This document shows positions 44,350 to 53,319 of a stretch of DNA of 64,000 bases, piece by piece. Both the position numbers and the translations under genes were made by a program. The stretch's first letter is position 1, and each line of letters begins with the position of its first letter. Origin of the DNA: Buttiauxella massiliensis (GTDB lineage: Bacteria > Pseudomonadota > Gammaproteobacteria > Enterobacterales > Enterobacteriaceae); assembly GCF_902500225.1 (NCBI RefSeq), contig NZ_LR722650.1, positions 310,001 through 374,000 of the forward strand. The letters are read 5' to 3'. The notes under the pieces were generated by a model. That model saw only the letters and a program-made list of their open reading frames with translations, was not told the origin of the DNA and ran no database searches.

Positions 44350-44471
44350 TGAAACAGACCGGGATCCGTTTGTTATGGATGGTGGCGTTATGGGGCGCGA
44401 GTGTTTTGGCTTTGACCGCTGTGGGGATGGGATTCCGGCTGCTGATGACAGCCGCCGGGTTTAAGTCCTGA
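44349..44471 (+). CDS. DUF2474 small subunit of CioAB oxidase (40 aa)
   Basis: The 40-residue protein has one hydrophobic helix (LLWMVALWGASVLALTAVGM). It starts at the ATG that overlaps the cioB stop. DUF2474 proteins are encoded directly after CioAB and are the counterpart of CydX/AppX, which stabilise the haems of bd oxidases. A strong terminator follows seven bases later. Confidence 0.85.
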   Translation: MKQTGIRLLWMVALWGASVLALTAVGMGFRLLMTAAGFKS

Positions 44472-44477
44472 GATAAA

Positions 44478-44517
44478 AATGTCGGATAACGTTTACGCTT
44501 ATCCGACATTGATTTTT
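44478..44517 (+). terminator. Terminator of the cioAB operon
   Basis: AATGTCGGATAA and TTATCCGACATT form a 12-bp perfect stem with a 9-base loop, followed by GATTTTTA. It begins seven bases after the DUF2474 stop. The A-rich run before the stem could let it work in reverse too. Confidence 0.85.
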
Positions 44518-44744
44518 AGATGGCTAACACACCGCTGGCCGCTTCCATATAACGCAACGAGAAGTAGATTCTGTCCTGGCCGGCTGGAACGGGCGTCGAT
44601 AACTTTCCCCGCAGACGGTGCTTTCAGGTACAGCGCCCGTTCAGCATCGGTCAGCATTTGCGTTCCCGCTCCATCCTGCACCCATACTTTTACGCCACTA
44701 TGGCTAAGGGTTGTCAGCCATTTACGGTAAGAGTCAGGCGTCAT
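44499..44744 (-). CDS. Unrecognised 81-codon frame, possibly a gene remnant
   Basis: The minus-strand frame encodes a plausible soluble protein (YRKWLTTLSHSGVKVWVQDG, MLTDAERALYLKAPSAGKVI) with ordinary codon use. It has no clear ribosome binding site at its ATG, and the open frame continues upstream without a start codon, past CGKKCPRCH. Its stop lies inside the cio terminator. It may be the 3' piece of a lost gene or a chance frame. I do not recognise the family. Confidence 0.3.
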   Translation of the reverse strand: MTPDSYRKWLTTLSHSGVKVWVQDGAGTQMLTDAERALYLKAPSAGKVIDARSSRPGQNLLLVALYGSGQRCVSHLKINVG

Positions 44745-44873
44745 ATTTCCGGCAAAGAAGCTACCTGGCTTTGCAAATCCAGTTGAGAATTTTCTGTGAC
44801 AACGAGGGCATTTCTTGCCACAAATGGCTTTGATCTTTACATTGACGGCCTGAATAGTGAGGGAGAAACGAAC

Positions 44874-45203
44874 ATGACCTATATCTGGCTGATTGTGGCA
44901 ATTATTGCCGAAGTGATTGCGACCACTTCACTAAAACTCTCCGAAGGCTTTAGCCGTTTATGGCCAAGCGTGGTCACAATTGTGTTCTACGGCGTGGCGT
45001 TTTATTGCCTATCGGTAACCATGCGCACCATCCCTACTGGGATTATTTATGCAATTTGGTCAGGTGCTGGAATTGTATTAATCGGCGCGGTGGGCTGGAT
45101 TTTTTTGGGGCAGAAACTTGATTGGCCGGCGATCGCGGGTATGGCATTGATTATTATTGGCGTGTTAGTCATTAACTTATTTTCAAAGTCGGTCGCGCAT
45201 TAA
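44874..45203 (+). CDS. emrE: SMR-family multidrug exporter EmrE
   Basis: The 109-residue protein has four helices and closely follows E. coli EmrE (110 aa). The essential membrane glutamate is Glu13 (IIAEVIATT; Glu14 in EmrE). SEGFSRLWPS, IPTGIIYAIWSG and the end LVINLFSKS match. It exchanges protons for quaternary ammonium and other cationic toxicants as an antiparallel dimer. The start at 44874 has a GAGAAA site upstream. A start at 44796 would add 26 residues not in the family. Confidence 0.92.
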   Translation: MTYIWLIVAIIAEVIATTSLKLSEGFSRLWPSVVTIVFYGVAFYCLSVTMRTIPTGIIYAIWSGAGIVLIGAVGWIFLGQKLDWPAIAGMALIIIGVLVINLFSKSVAH

Positions 45204-45282
45204 CCCCTCTTTTTATAGCCATGTTTGCGGGCATTCCCAACACGAATGCTTGCCAGCATGGCATATCAATTATTAACCATTC

Positions 45283-45298
45283 GTAAACCAAATCTTAA
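45283..45298 (+). promoter_or_regulatory. Weak CpxR-like site upstream of yncJ
   Basis: GTAAACCAAATCTTAA resembles the CpxR pattern GTAAA-N5-GTAAA, but the second half is degenerate. E. coli yncJ is reported as Cpx-induced, which is why the site is worth noting. It lies 115 bases before the gene. Confidence 0.3.
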
Positions 45299-45412
45299 CT
45301 ATTGAACCTTTTACACTGCTGACAATTCTTTTGCATTTTTTCTAAAACTTGAATAGTAACCAGACGGAATTATCTATACAGTGTGCCCGTCACGTTAATG
45401 AGGTTGATGGTA

Positions 45413-45658
45413 ATGGTTAAACAATTGAGATCAAAATTAGGGATGATTTTGTTGCTGATAGGCACGGCGTTGTTCTCCGGGCAGACTACAGCGCAAACAC
45501 ATGGTCATTTTTATTTGGTCGTCAAAAGTGCTGACATGTTGCTACGCCATCAGGCTGATAGTGACGAAATCCGTCAGGCTGCCGAGGATTCCGCCGCCGA
45601 TTTTCGTGAGCAGCATTTTCACGTGAAAGAGCGCCGCGCCGGGACTTATCAACTCTAA
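45413..45658 (+). CDS. yncJ: YncJ-like secreted protein (DUF2554)
   Basis: The 81-residue protein has a signal peptide (LGMILLLIGTALFSGQTTAQT). Its mature part follows E. coli YncJ (76 aa): HGHFYLVVKSADMLLRHQADSDE, then AEDSAADFREQHF. The function is unknown. E. coli yncJ belongs to the envelope stress response and sits next to ydcR. Here it is about 5 kb from ydcR. The start at 45413 is chosen from the AGG nine bases upstream. An ATG at 45407 is also possible. Confidence 0.82.
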   Translation: MVKQLRSKLGMILLLIGTALFSGQTTAQTHGHFYLVVKSADMLLRHQADSDEIRQAAEDSAADFREQHFHVKERRAGTYQL

Positions 45659-45717
45659 GACTTTATAACTCAGTTCGATTTAAACGTGGTAAATCGAACT
45701 GAGCTCTTCAATCGCTC

Positions 45718-46461
45718 TTACAAATTACCTACCCCACCATCTATTAATATTTCGCTGCCGACCATAAAGGCAGACTCATCGGATGCGAGAAAGACGGCAG
45801 CTTTTGCCAATTCGAGAGGCGTACCCAAACGTCCGATTGGCACGAGCGCACGAATCTCTTCGCGGAGTACTTCCTGCGACGCACCATTGCCAAGCTTACC
45901 CAAAGCCGGGGTTTCTGTTGGGCCAGGGCTTAATCCATTCACCCGAACTCCTCGCGAGTGCAGCTCGCCAGAAAAGGTTCGCGCCAGAGAAAGGATTGCG
46001 GCTTTGCTGGCCGCGTAAACATTGCTTTGCGGCAAACCAATATGTGCACTCACGGAACCACAGACAATTATCGACGATGGGTTAGCCAGAAGCGGCAATA
46101 GCGCCTGAATCAAAAAGAACGGCCCTTTCAGATTGGTATTCATCAGCCGGTCATAACTGCTTTCGTCCCAGTCCTGTAGTGGATGATGCGTTACGTCGCC
46201 CGCATTTACATACAACACATTGAGACGCGGCCACCATTGTGCAATCTGTTCAGCCAAATCACGTTGTTGACCGATATTTCCCGCATCGCTGCGAATAATA
46301 TGTACATTTCCCAGTTGCTCTTTCGCGGCCAATAATCCTGATTCGCTACGTCCGGTGATAGCAACCGTTGCCCCTTCCGCAAGAAACTGCCGCGCCGTCT
46401 CAAACCCAATACCGCTGGTGCCACCGGTGATTAACGCGTATTTACCTTGAAGTCTTCCCAT
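45718..46461 (-). CDS. Short-chain dehydrogenase/reductase
   Basis: The 247-residue SDR has the cofactor motif TGGTSGIG (12-19), NAGDV, the catalytic Ser in CGSVSAH and YAASK. Arg38 after the second strand (ITGRS) suggests NADP preference. A C-terminal IDGGVGNL ends the chain. It is divergent from an HxlR regulator with repeats between them. This suggests an inducible detoxification pair for a quinone, aldehyde or similar electrophile, but the substrate is unknown. Confidence 0.88.
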   Translation of the reverse strand: MGRLQGKYALITGGTSGIGFETARQFLAEGATVAITGRSESGLLAAKEQLGNVHIIRSDAGNIGQQRDLAEQIAQWWPRLNVLYVNAGDVTHHPLQDWDESSYDRLMNTNLKGPFFLIQALLPLLANPSSIIVCGSVSAHIGLPQSNVYAASKAAILSLARTFSGELHSRGVRVNGLSPGPTETPALGKLGNGASQEVLREEIRALVPIGRLGTPLELAKAAVFLASDESAFMVGSEILIDGGVGNL

Positions 46462-46505
46462 TGCCGTTACCTCACTATTGACTAGTCAGCCCATTATTTA
46501 CGCTA

Positions 46506-46548
46506 TAGTATCTTTTGGATAGTAGGCACCATTTGGATACTAAGGCAC
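46506..46548. promoter_or_regulatory. Repeats between SDR and HxlR genes
   Basis: TTTGGATAGTAGGCAC (46514-46529) is repeated as TTTGGATACTAAGGCAC (46532-46548). TAGTATC (46506-46512) is also the inverse of GATACTA (46536-46542). The spacing and position suit an HxlR-family operator acting on both divergent genes. Confidence 0.55.
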
Positions 46549-46583
46549 TGGATGGGATGTATTGACTATTCACAGGAGCAAAC

Positions 46584-46934
46584 GTGATAAATAATTTTTC
46601 GACCTTGCCCACGGCAGATCAAAGCTGCCCAATGGTCAGTTTCGTGAATCTGATTTCTGGGAAATGGGCGATCCCGATTCTTTATCGCTTGATGGTCATT
46701 GATGAACCAGTGCGCTTTAGCGATCTACAGCGTGCGGTTCATCCCATTACTCAAAAAGAGTTGACGCGCCAGCTACGTCAATTTGAATCCAGACGATTGG
46801 TGACCCGGCAAGTCTTCGCAGAAGTGCCACCGAGAGTGGAGTATCAGATAACGGAATTAGGGAAGTCGCTACGCCCTACGCTTGATTCGTTAGCGGATTG
46901 GATGCGGGAAAATAGTGGGCAGTTGAGAGAGTAG
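46584..46934 (+). CDS. HxlR-family transcriptional regulator
   Basis: The 116-residue protein is a winged helix of the HxlR (DUF24) family. Signs are the N-terminal Cys in DQSCPM, then ISGKWAIPILYRLMV, RFSDLQRAV, TQKELTRQLRQFE and VEYQITELGKSL. The Cys15 position is where QorR/HypR-type members sense electrophiles or oxidants. It probably regulates the divergent SDR gene. The start at 46584 has AGGAG upstream. Confidence 0.9.
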   Translation: MINNFSTLPTADQSCPMVSFVNLISGKWAIPILYRLMVIDEPVRFSDLQRAVHPITQKELTRQLRQFESRRLVTRQVFAEVPPRVEYQITELGKSLRPTLDSLADWMRENSGQLRE

Positions 46935-46984
46935 AACCCTCACTGATACGCTATTAAATGCAATCAGCGAGGGGTTTTTAACGG

Positions 46985-48118
<1,134 letters not shown>

Positions 48119-48134
48119 TCAGGTGGGATGGATT

Positions 48135-48410
48135 TTATTTTAGATAAGAGCGAATTAAATTACCGACTTCTGCCATACGCACAGCACGCTGATCCTCAGA
48201 GGTTTCCCCCGCGACCAGCTCGTCTTTTAGATGGATCTCCATCATTTCACCCATCAGGCCGTTCGCCGCTCCGCGAACCGCTGCGATCTGTTGCAAGATT
48301 GCGATGCAAGGATCGCCATTTTCCAGGGCGCGCTCAATTGCTTCAGTCTGGCCACGTATGCGTCGCACGCGAGTCAGAATGCGTTTTTTGTCTTCAGGTG
48401 AATGTGGCAT
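48135..48410 (-). CDS. frmR: FrmR, formaldehyde-sensing repressor
   Basis: The 91-residue protein is a CsoR/RcnR-family helical repressor. It carries Pro2, Cys35 and His60, the residues linked to formaldehyde sensing in E. coli FrmR (Pro2-Cys35 methylene bridge). RVRRIRGQTEAIERAL and QIAAVRGAANGLMGEM are typical. It is the first gene of frmR-frmA. A GC-tract operator lies 13 bases upstream of its start. Confidence 0.93.
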   Translation of the reverse strand: MPHSPEDKKRILTRVRRIRGQTEAIERALENGDPCIAILQQIAAVRGAANGLMGEMMEIHLKDELVAGETSEDQRAVRMAEVGNLIRSYLK

Positions 48411-48423
48411 TTTGACCTCCTTA

Positions 48424-48443
48424 TACTATAGGGGGGTATGGTA
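48424..48443. promoter_or_regulatory. FrmR operator
   Basis: TACTATA-GGGGGG-TATGGTA has near-inverted AT arms around a G6 tract, the form of RcnR/FrmR-type sites. It lies 14-33 bases upstream of the frmR start codon. Confidence 0.8.
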
Positions 48444-48650
48444 CACTATTGTCAGAGATATTAAAGCACCGTTGAAAAATGTCAGTCTGCAAATACGTCA
48501 ACAAGACGAATGTTTAAATCATGATGGAATCATAGCAGAGCGATTGTTTTCACCGAGGGATGGTACAAATGGAAGAATGAAGGTGAGAATAAGCAGCCGT
48601 TGGTGTTGTGGCTATTCCGGTGTCATAGCACCAACGGGATTTATGCTCTG

Positions 48651-48920
48651 CTACTTTTTGCGAAAAAGATTAATAGCAACTGCTGTCAGAATCCCTATTA
48701 AGGGCATGGCTATAGCGCCCGCTAAAAAATTGTTCTGGTCAATTCGTTTTTCCCGGCGGATATCAGCAAAGCGGGTAAGCGCGTGGTTTTCATCAATGGC
48801 ACTGACCTCTTCGAATTGTTTTTCGTAACCCTGTTCAGTCAACCGAGCGGCTCCATCCGTGTCAGACCTTTCTAATACAACGGTTTGTTTACCTTTTTTA
48901 AAAAAGCGGTAATCCGGCAT
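48651..48920 (-). CDS. Small protein with C-terminal membrane anchor
   Basis: The 89-residue protein has a soluble, charged N-terminal part (MPDYRFFKKGKQTVVLERSD) with a coiled-coil-like middle. One C-terminal helix (FLAGAIAMPLIGILTAVAI) is followed by NLFRKK. This is a tail-anchored layout. The start at 48920 has TGGAG six bases upstream. A longer start at 49016 lacks such a site. I do not recognise the family. A loose hairpin at 48598-48636 follows the gene. Confidence 0.65.
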   Translation of the reverse strand: MPDYRFFKKGKQTVVLERSDTDGAARLTEQGYEKQFEEVSAIDENHALTRFADIRREKRIDQNNFLAGAIAMPLIGILTAVAINLFRKK

Positions 48921-49016
48921 TTGGTGCTCCACATTGAGGAATATGTGATTAAACAACATACAGACTGGTATTAATTGCGTACATACCTGCCTGTGGATTG
49001 GCATCCATCTGCGCAC

Positions 49017-49254
49017 TTATTTGCATTTTAGTTGATCAATTCCAGCAAAAACTGAAGTAGTGCTGCGATAGCTAACTGCACCGCTATTTTGTAAAAACCA
49101 GCGACGCCTCCGCTCGGGACTTATGTCGTGCTTACGTAGCCCTACATCGCTTATACGCGTTTTAGGATTCGCAAGCACGAGGTCATGGGCATGATCGATT
49201 AACAGTGGTGCACTATGCGCATTTTCAGTGGGACGAGGGCCAACTCCGTTGAAT
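49017..49254. other. Gap between cybB and the small membrane protein
   Basis: About 335 bases (48921-49254) hold no gene I can support. A 108-codon minus-strand frame here (49017-49343) overlaps the cybB 3' end in another frame and has no family features. No terminator with a good T-run was found after cybB. Confidence 0.35.
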
Positions 49255-49785
49255 TTAGCCCTTTTTCCCTGGCAGCATGCGCAGCAATGTATTGTCTTTC
49301 CACACATAATGGTGGAACAGTGCGGCAAATGCATGAATGCCAATCACGAAGTAGCCGATGTTAGCGATAAGCTCGTGGTAGCTCTTGATGGTAAATTCCA
49401 TATCCTCATCAGGTTCAATCGCATGCGGCATAGGAATGCCAAACACCGACCAGTCACTGCCTTTAAAGTACACCGTTGTAAAGCCGAGTATCGGTAACAC
49501 AATAAACATCAGATAGATAATCGTGTGCACCAAATGGGACATTCCCGTAATAGCAGGATGCGGTTTCGGCGTAATCGCTGGAGCGCGATATTTAATGCGC
49601 ACCAGCAAGCGGGCAATCATCAAAAAGAACACGCTGATCCCACAAGTCACATGAGTTGCGTTGAAGACAGGACGATACGATCGCGGTGCAAAACCTTTCA
49701 GTTCCATCGCGCAATATGCCCCCACTATCAATAAAAAAACCAGCCAATGAAGTGTTATCTGTAACGAGGTGTATTTGCTGCGCAT
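49255..49785 (-). CDS. cybB: Cytochrome b561 CybB
   Basis: The 176-residue protein equals E. coli CybB in length. It has four helices with haem-ligand histidines in LHWLVFLL, THVTCGIS and GIHAFAALFHHY, and the end KDNTLLRMLPGKK. It binds two b haems and acts as a superoxide:ubiquinone oxidoreductase in the inner membrane. The start at 49785 (MRSKYTSLQ) matches the E. coli N-terminus. An ATG at 49806 is seven codons upstream. It is divergent from gapC, the same neighbour as in E. coli. Confidence 0.94.
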   Translation of the reverse strand: MRSKYTSLQITLHWLVFLLIVGAYCAMELKGFAPRSYRPVFNATHVTCGISVFFLMIARLLVRIKYRAPAITPKPHPAITGMSHLVHTIIYLMFIVLPILGFTTVYFKGSDWSVFGIPMPHAIEPDEDMEFTIKSYHELIANIGYFVIGIHAFAALFHHYVWKDNTLLRMLPGKKG

Positions 49786-49975
49786 TAAGGTGTCCTGCTT
49801 AGTCACAATGATTTTTCCAGGATAGCGGCTAATTCTTAGAAAATCATTAACATCTGGTGAAATTATCTAACATCCCCCCTGACAAAACCTGTTTGCGGCA
49901 CCTCGGTTTATGAACTATCACTAGAGTTGATTAAGGATTAAGCAATTCCTGATGATTAAAAGTGGGGTTCATATC

Positions 49976-50977
49976 ATGAGAAAAATCGGCATCAATGGCT
50001 TTGGTCGCATTGGTCGTCTGGTATTACGCCGTGTTCTTGAAACCAAAAGCGAAGTTGAAATTGTCGCTATCAACGATCTTACCTCGCCCAAAGTGCTTGC
50101 CTACTTGCTTAAGCATGACTCCAGCTATCATAACTTTGACGGAACAGTGGATTACACTGATGATGCGTTAATCGTCAACGGTAAGAACATTGCGGTGTAT
50201 GCCGAAAAAGAGGCGAAAAATATCCCGTGGGGGAAATTGGGCGTTGAGATCGTTATCGAGTGCACTGGTTTCTATACTTCCGAAGAGAAAGCCAGCGCAC
50301 ATCTGGACGCAGGTGCGAAGAAAGTGCTGATTTCCGCACCTGCTGGCGATATGAAAACTATCGTCTTTAACGTTAACTGCAACACGATTACGCCAGAAGA
50401 TAAAATCCTCTCTGTCGCCTCCTGCACCACTAACTGCCTGGCGCCAATGGCGAAAGCGCTGCACGACAACTTTGGTATTAAAGTTGGCACCATGACCACC
50501 ATCCATGCATACACCGGTACACAATCACTGGTGGATGGACCGCGAGGTAAAGATCTACGTGCCTCTCGTGCTGCGGCACAAAATATTATTCCGCACACTA
50601 CAGGTGCGGCGAAGGCTATTGGTCTGGTGATACCAGAGCTGCAAGGCAAACTCAAAGGGCATGCGCAACGCGTACCGACACTTACTGGTTCAGTAACAGA
50701 ACTGGTGTCTATTCTTGAGAAAAAGGTGACGATAGAGGAAATTAACGCAGCGCTGAAAAAAGCAACTGAGGGTAATGAATCGTTTGGCTATACCGATGAG
50801 GAAATTGTGTCGTCCGATATAGTCGGCACGAATTTTGGTTCAGTGTTTGATGCAACACAGACGGAAGTGACAGAAGTTGGCGATTTGCAATTGGTTAAAA
50901 CCGTGGCCTGGTACGATAACGAATACGGTTTTGTCACACAGTTGGTGCGGGTATTGGATGCGGTCGCGAAGGAATAA
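49976..50977 (+). CDS. gapC: Glyceraldehyde-3-phosphate dehydrogenase, intact GapC
   Basis: The 333-residue enzyme has the NAD fold [14 protein letters not shown], Asp in INDLTS (NAD preference), the catalytic Cys in [10 protein letters not shown] and the His in [10 protein letters not shown]. It also has [10 protein letters not shown] near the end. Its place beside cybB identifies it as gapC, a broken pseudogene in E. coli K-12. Here the frame is complete with all catalytic residues. A start at 49952 is possible, but the one at 49976 fits the family. It is probably a second GAPDH beside GapA. A strong terminator follows. Confidence 0.93.
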   Translation: MRKIGINGFGRIGRLVLRRVLETKSEVEIVAINDLTSPKVLAYLLKHDSSYHNFDGTVDYTDDALIVNGKNIAVYAEKEAKNIPWGKLGVEIVIECTGFYTSEEKASAHLDAGAKKVLISAPAGDMKTIVFNVNCNTITPEDKILSVASCTTNCLAPMAKALHDNFGIKVGTMTTIHAYTGTQSLVDGPRGKDLRASRAAAQNIIPHTTGAAKAIGLVIPELQGKLKGHAQRVPTLTGSVTELVSILEKKVTIEEINAALKKATEGNESFGYTDEEIVSSDIVGTNFGSVFDATQTEVTEVGDLQLVKTVAWYDNEYGFVTQLVRVLDAVAKE

Positions 50978-50983
50978 CAGATC

Positions 50984-51016
50984 CCTCTCCCTGCCTGATT
51001 CGCAGGGAGAGGTTTT
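50984..51016 (+). terminator. Terminator of gapC
   Basis: CCTCTCCCTGC and GCAGGGAGAGG form an 11-bp perfect stem with a 7-base loop, followed by TTTTG. It lies six bases after the gapC stop and seven before the convergent dbpA stop. Confidence 0.88.
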
Positions 51017-51022
51017 GAAGAC

Positions 51023-52396
51023 TTATTTCAGCAAACGCACTTTAACGGATTTGCCTTTGATCTTGCCCTGTTGCAACTGTTTCCACGCATGGCGTGCAAC
51101 AGACTCACGAACAGCAACATAAACGTGCATTGGGTGCACATCGATTTTACCGATATCCGCCCCATCCAGCCCCATGTCACCCGTCAACGCACCAAGAATA
51201 TCGCCCGGGCGCATTTTCGCTTTCTTACCACCATCAATACACAACGTCGCCATTGTCGCTTCAAGTGGTTTGATGCTGCCACCGGTTGGTGCAGGTTGCC
51301 AGCTCAGGGACAAGTTCAGCATTTCTGCCAACACGCTGGCGCGTTGTGCTTCTTCTGGCGCGCAAAGACTGATAGCTAAACCACTTTCCCCCGCGCGTGC
51401 GGTACGGCCGATGCGGTGAACGTGAACTTCCGGGTCCCAGGATAGTTCGTAGTTGATGACCATTTCCAACGCTTTGATATCCAGGCCGCGAGCCGCAACA
51501 TCGGTTGCCACTAACACCCTGCTGCTGCCGTTGGCGAAACGCACCAGCGTTTGATCGCGGTCACGCTGTTCCATGTCGCCGTGCAGCGCCAGCACGCTTT
51601 GATTGCTTTCACTCAACGCATCACAAACTGCCTGGCAATCTTTTTTGGTATTACAGAACACTACGCAAGACGCGGGCTCATGCTTGCTAAGCAGTTTTTG
51701 CAGCAGGCTGATTTTGCCACTGCGCGAGATTTCGTAGAACTGCTGTTCAACAGAGGGCAGTTCGTCTACTGAATCAATTTCGATAGTTTCCGGGGAGCGC
51801 TGCACACGGGAACTGATTGATGCAATCGCGGTAGGCCAGGTCGCAGAGAACAATAATGTCTGGCGATCCTGCGGTGCATGGCTGATGACTTCATCAATTG
51901 CATCTGCAAAGCCCATATCCAGCATACGGTCGGCTTCGTCGAGCACCAGCGTTTGCAAAGCGTTTAACTTAACGGTCTCTTTTTTCAAGTGATCCAGTAA
52001 ACGGCCTGGTGTTGCGACAATGACATGCGGCGCATGTTGCAATGAATCGCGCTGAGCACCAAATGGCTGGCCGCCACATAGCGTCAGCACCTTGATATTT
52101 GGCATATAGCGAGCAAGGCGGCGTAATTCTTTGGCCACCTGATCGGCCAGTTCACGCGTTGGGCATAGCACCAGCGACTGAGTGATAAACTGGCTCGCAT
52201 CAATATGTTGCAACAAACCGAGGCCAAAGGCCGCAGTTTTACCACTGCCGGTTTTCGCCTGAGCACGGACATCTTTCCCAGCCAGTATCGCGGGTAATGC
52301 AGCCGCCTGAACAGGCGTCATGGTGTGGTAACCAAGTTCGGTGAGATTGGCGAGTTGTTCTGCTGGCAGAACGTTTAGGGTAGAAAAAGATGTCAC
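51023..52396 (-). CDS. dbpA: DbpA, 23S rRNA-specific DEAD-box RNA helicase
   Basis: The 457-residue helicase matches E. coli DbpA (457 aa). Motifs are AKTGSGKTAAF, PTRELADQV, TPGRLLDHL, LDEADRMLD, SATWP, ATDVAARGLDI and HRIGRTARAG. The C-terminal RNA-binding domain (about 385-457, ending KGKSVKVRLLK) recognises hairpin 92 of 23S rRNA, and the enzyme assists 50S assembly. The start is GTG 52396, giving the expected MTSFSTLNVLP N-terminus, with GAGAG upstream. Confidence 0.96.
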   Translation of the reverse strand: MTSFSTLNVLPAEQLANLTELGYHTMTPVQAAALPAILAGKDVRAQAKTGSGKTAAFGLGLLQHIDASQFITQSLVLCPTRELADQVAKELRRLARYMPNIKVLTLCGGQPFGAQRDSLQHAPHVIVATPGRLLDHLKKETVKLNALQTLVLDEADRMLDMGFADAIDEVISHAPQDRQTLLFSATWPTAIASISSRVQRSPETIEIDSVDELPSVEQQFYEISRSGKISLLQKLLSKHEPASCVVFCNTKKDCQAVCDALSESNQSVLALHGDMEQRDRDQTLVRFANGSSRVLVATDVAARGLDIKALEMVINYELSWDPEVHVHRIGRTARAGESGLAISLCAPEEAQRASVLAEMLNLSLSWQPAPTGGSIKPLEATMATLCIDGGKKAKMRPGDILGALTGDMGLDGADIGKIDVHPMHVYVAVRESVARHAWKQLQQGKIKGKSVKVRLLK

Positions 52397-52667
52397 AGTT
52401 ATACTCTCAATTAATGGGCTGTCAGACAGCGTCTGGCGCGCATCTTAGCAGATTTGAGGGGGCAACGCGGCAGTTTCAGGCAAAATAGCGCTGGAGTTTT
52501 CAATCATAAAGTCCCCATAGATAAACGTCGGTCCCGACCGTTTGTTCGGAATATAAACGGAAATCAAACGATAGCCGAGATAATTCTTAAGCATTACTAG
52601 TCGTATTTAATAACCACATATACAATGCAAAGCTGTTTATGGTGACCACAATAAAAATAAGGTATAT

Positions 52668-52958
52668 ATGAAAAAGTTAATGATAGCGGTTGTTGCTTCT
52701 GTGATTTTATCTGGCTGCGCCCAGCAAACATTCACGATTAACAAGGATATTGCTGAGAAACCACAGCAAACTACTACACACCATTTCTTTGTTAGCGGAA
52801 TTGGTCAAACAAAAACTGTTGATGCTGCAGCTGTATGTGGTGGCGCTGATAAAGTTGTTCGCACTGAAGTGCAGCAGACATTTGCTGACGGTTTCCTTGG
52901 CTTTATCACTCTGGGGATTTATACCCCTCGCGATGCTCGCGTATATTGCTCTAAATAA
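52668..52958 (+). CDS. Bor/Iss-family lipoprotein
   Basis: The 96-residue lipoprotein has the lipobox ILSGC (Cys17). It closely follows phage lambda Bor and Iss (97-102 aa): QQTFTINK, HHFFVSGIGQTKTVDAA, CGGADKVVRTE, GFITLGIYTPRDARVYC. These outer-membrane lipoproteins are linked to serum resistance, and bor is a prophage gene. No other lambda-like gene surrounds it here, so it is a stand-alone acquisition or an ancient chromosomal copy. GGTATAT precedes the ATG. Confidence 0.88.
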   Translation: MKKLMIAVVASVILSGCAQQTFTINKDIAEKPQQTTTHHFFVSGIGQTKTVDAAAVCGGADKVVRTEVQQTFADGFLGFITLGIYTPRDARVYCSK

Positions 52959-53080
52959 ATACCCTTGCCGGTGTTATGCACCGGTATTAAACATTTTTGA
53001 TATAGTTAATACAAAATAATAACATGCCGAAATGATACCATCAGGCAATAGTATAAAAATAAATAAGAAGATGATTTTCA

Positions 53081-53221
53081 ATGACATGGGGATTTAAAGT
53101 TGCAACAGCAATTCTAGTTGTTGTAGTGCTAGTTTGGATGATGCTAATTATCAATACATTTGATAAATATGCACATTTTCATTATTTGATCGATCAAATT
53201 GAAGGGACTTACTTGAGGTAA
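53081..53221 (+). CDS. Small single-helix membrane protein (46 aa)
   Basis: A 46-codon frame begins at ATG 53081 and ends at TAA 53219-53221. It encodes one strong hydrophobic helix (TAILVVVVLVWMMLIINTF) and a soluble tail with HFHYLIDQIEG. An AAGAAG site lies about 10 bases upstream. The frame is too short and AT-rich for certainty. No family is recognised. Confidence 0.4.
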   Translation: MTWGFKVATAILVVVVLVWMMLIINTFDKYAHFHYLIDQIEGTYLR

Positions 53222-53319
53222 CTTAAGCTAAATCACCTCAGTTTATAATATTGCGCTGATTCTAAAATCCCACCGCTGATACATTACCATTTCATAAAAA
53301 CCATTAAAATATCAATGTA

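Noticed and set aside
49017-49343. A 108-codon minus-strand frame downstream of cybB.
   Set aside because: It overlaps cybB in another frame, lacks a ribosome binding site and shows no family pattern.
49807-49975. A RydC-like small RNA near cybB, considered because I loosely recalled rydC lying near cybB in E. coli.
   Set aside because: The remembered RydC sequence does not occur in the cybB-gapC gap, and no hairpin with a T-run was found there.
52527-52550. A short GC hairpin upstream of the Bor-like gene.
   Set aside because: Only five clean base pairs with bulges and no T-run. Not enough to call a terminator or operator.
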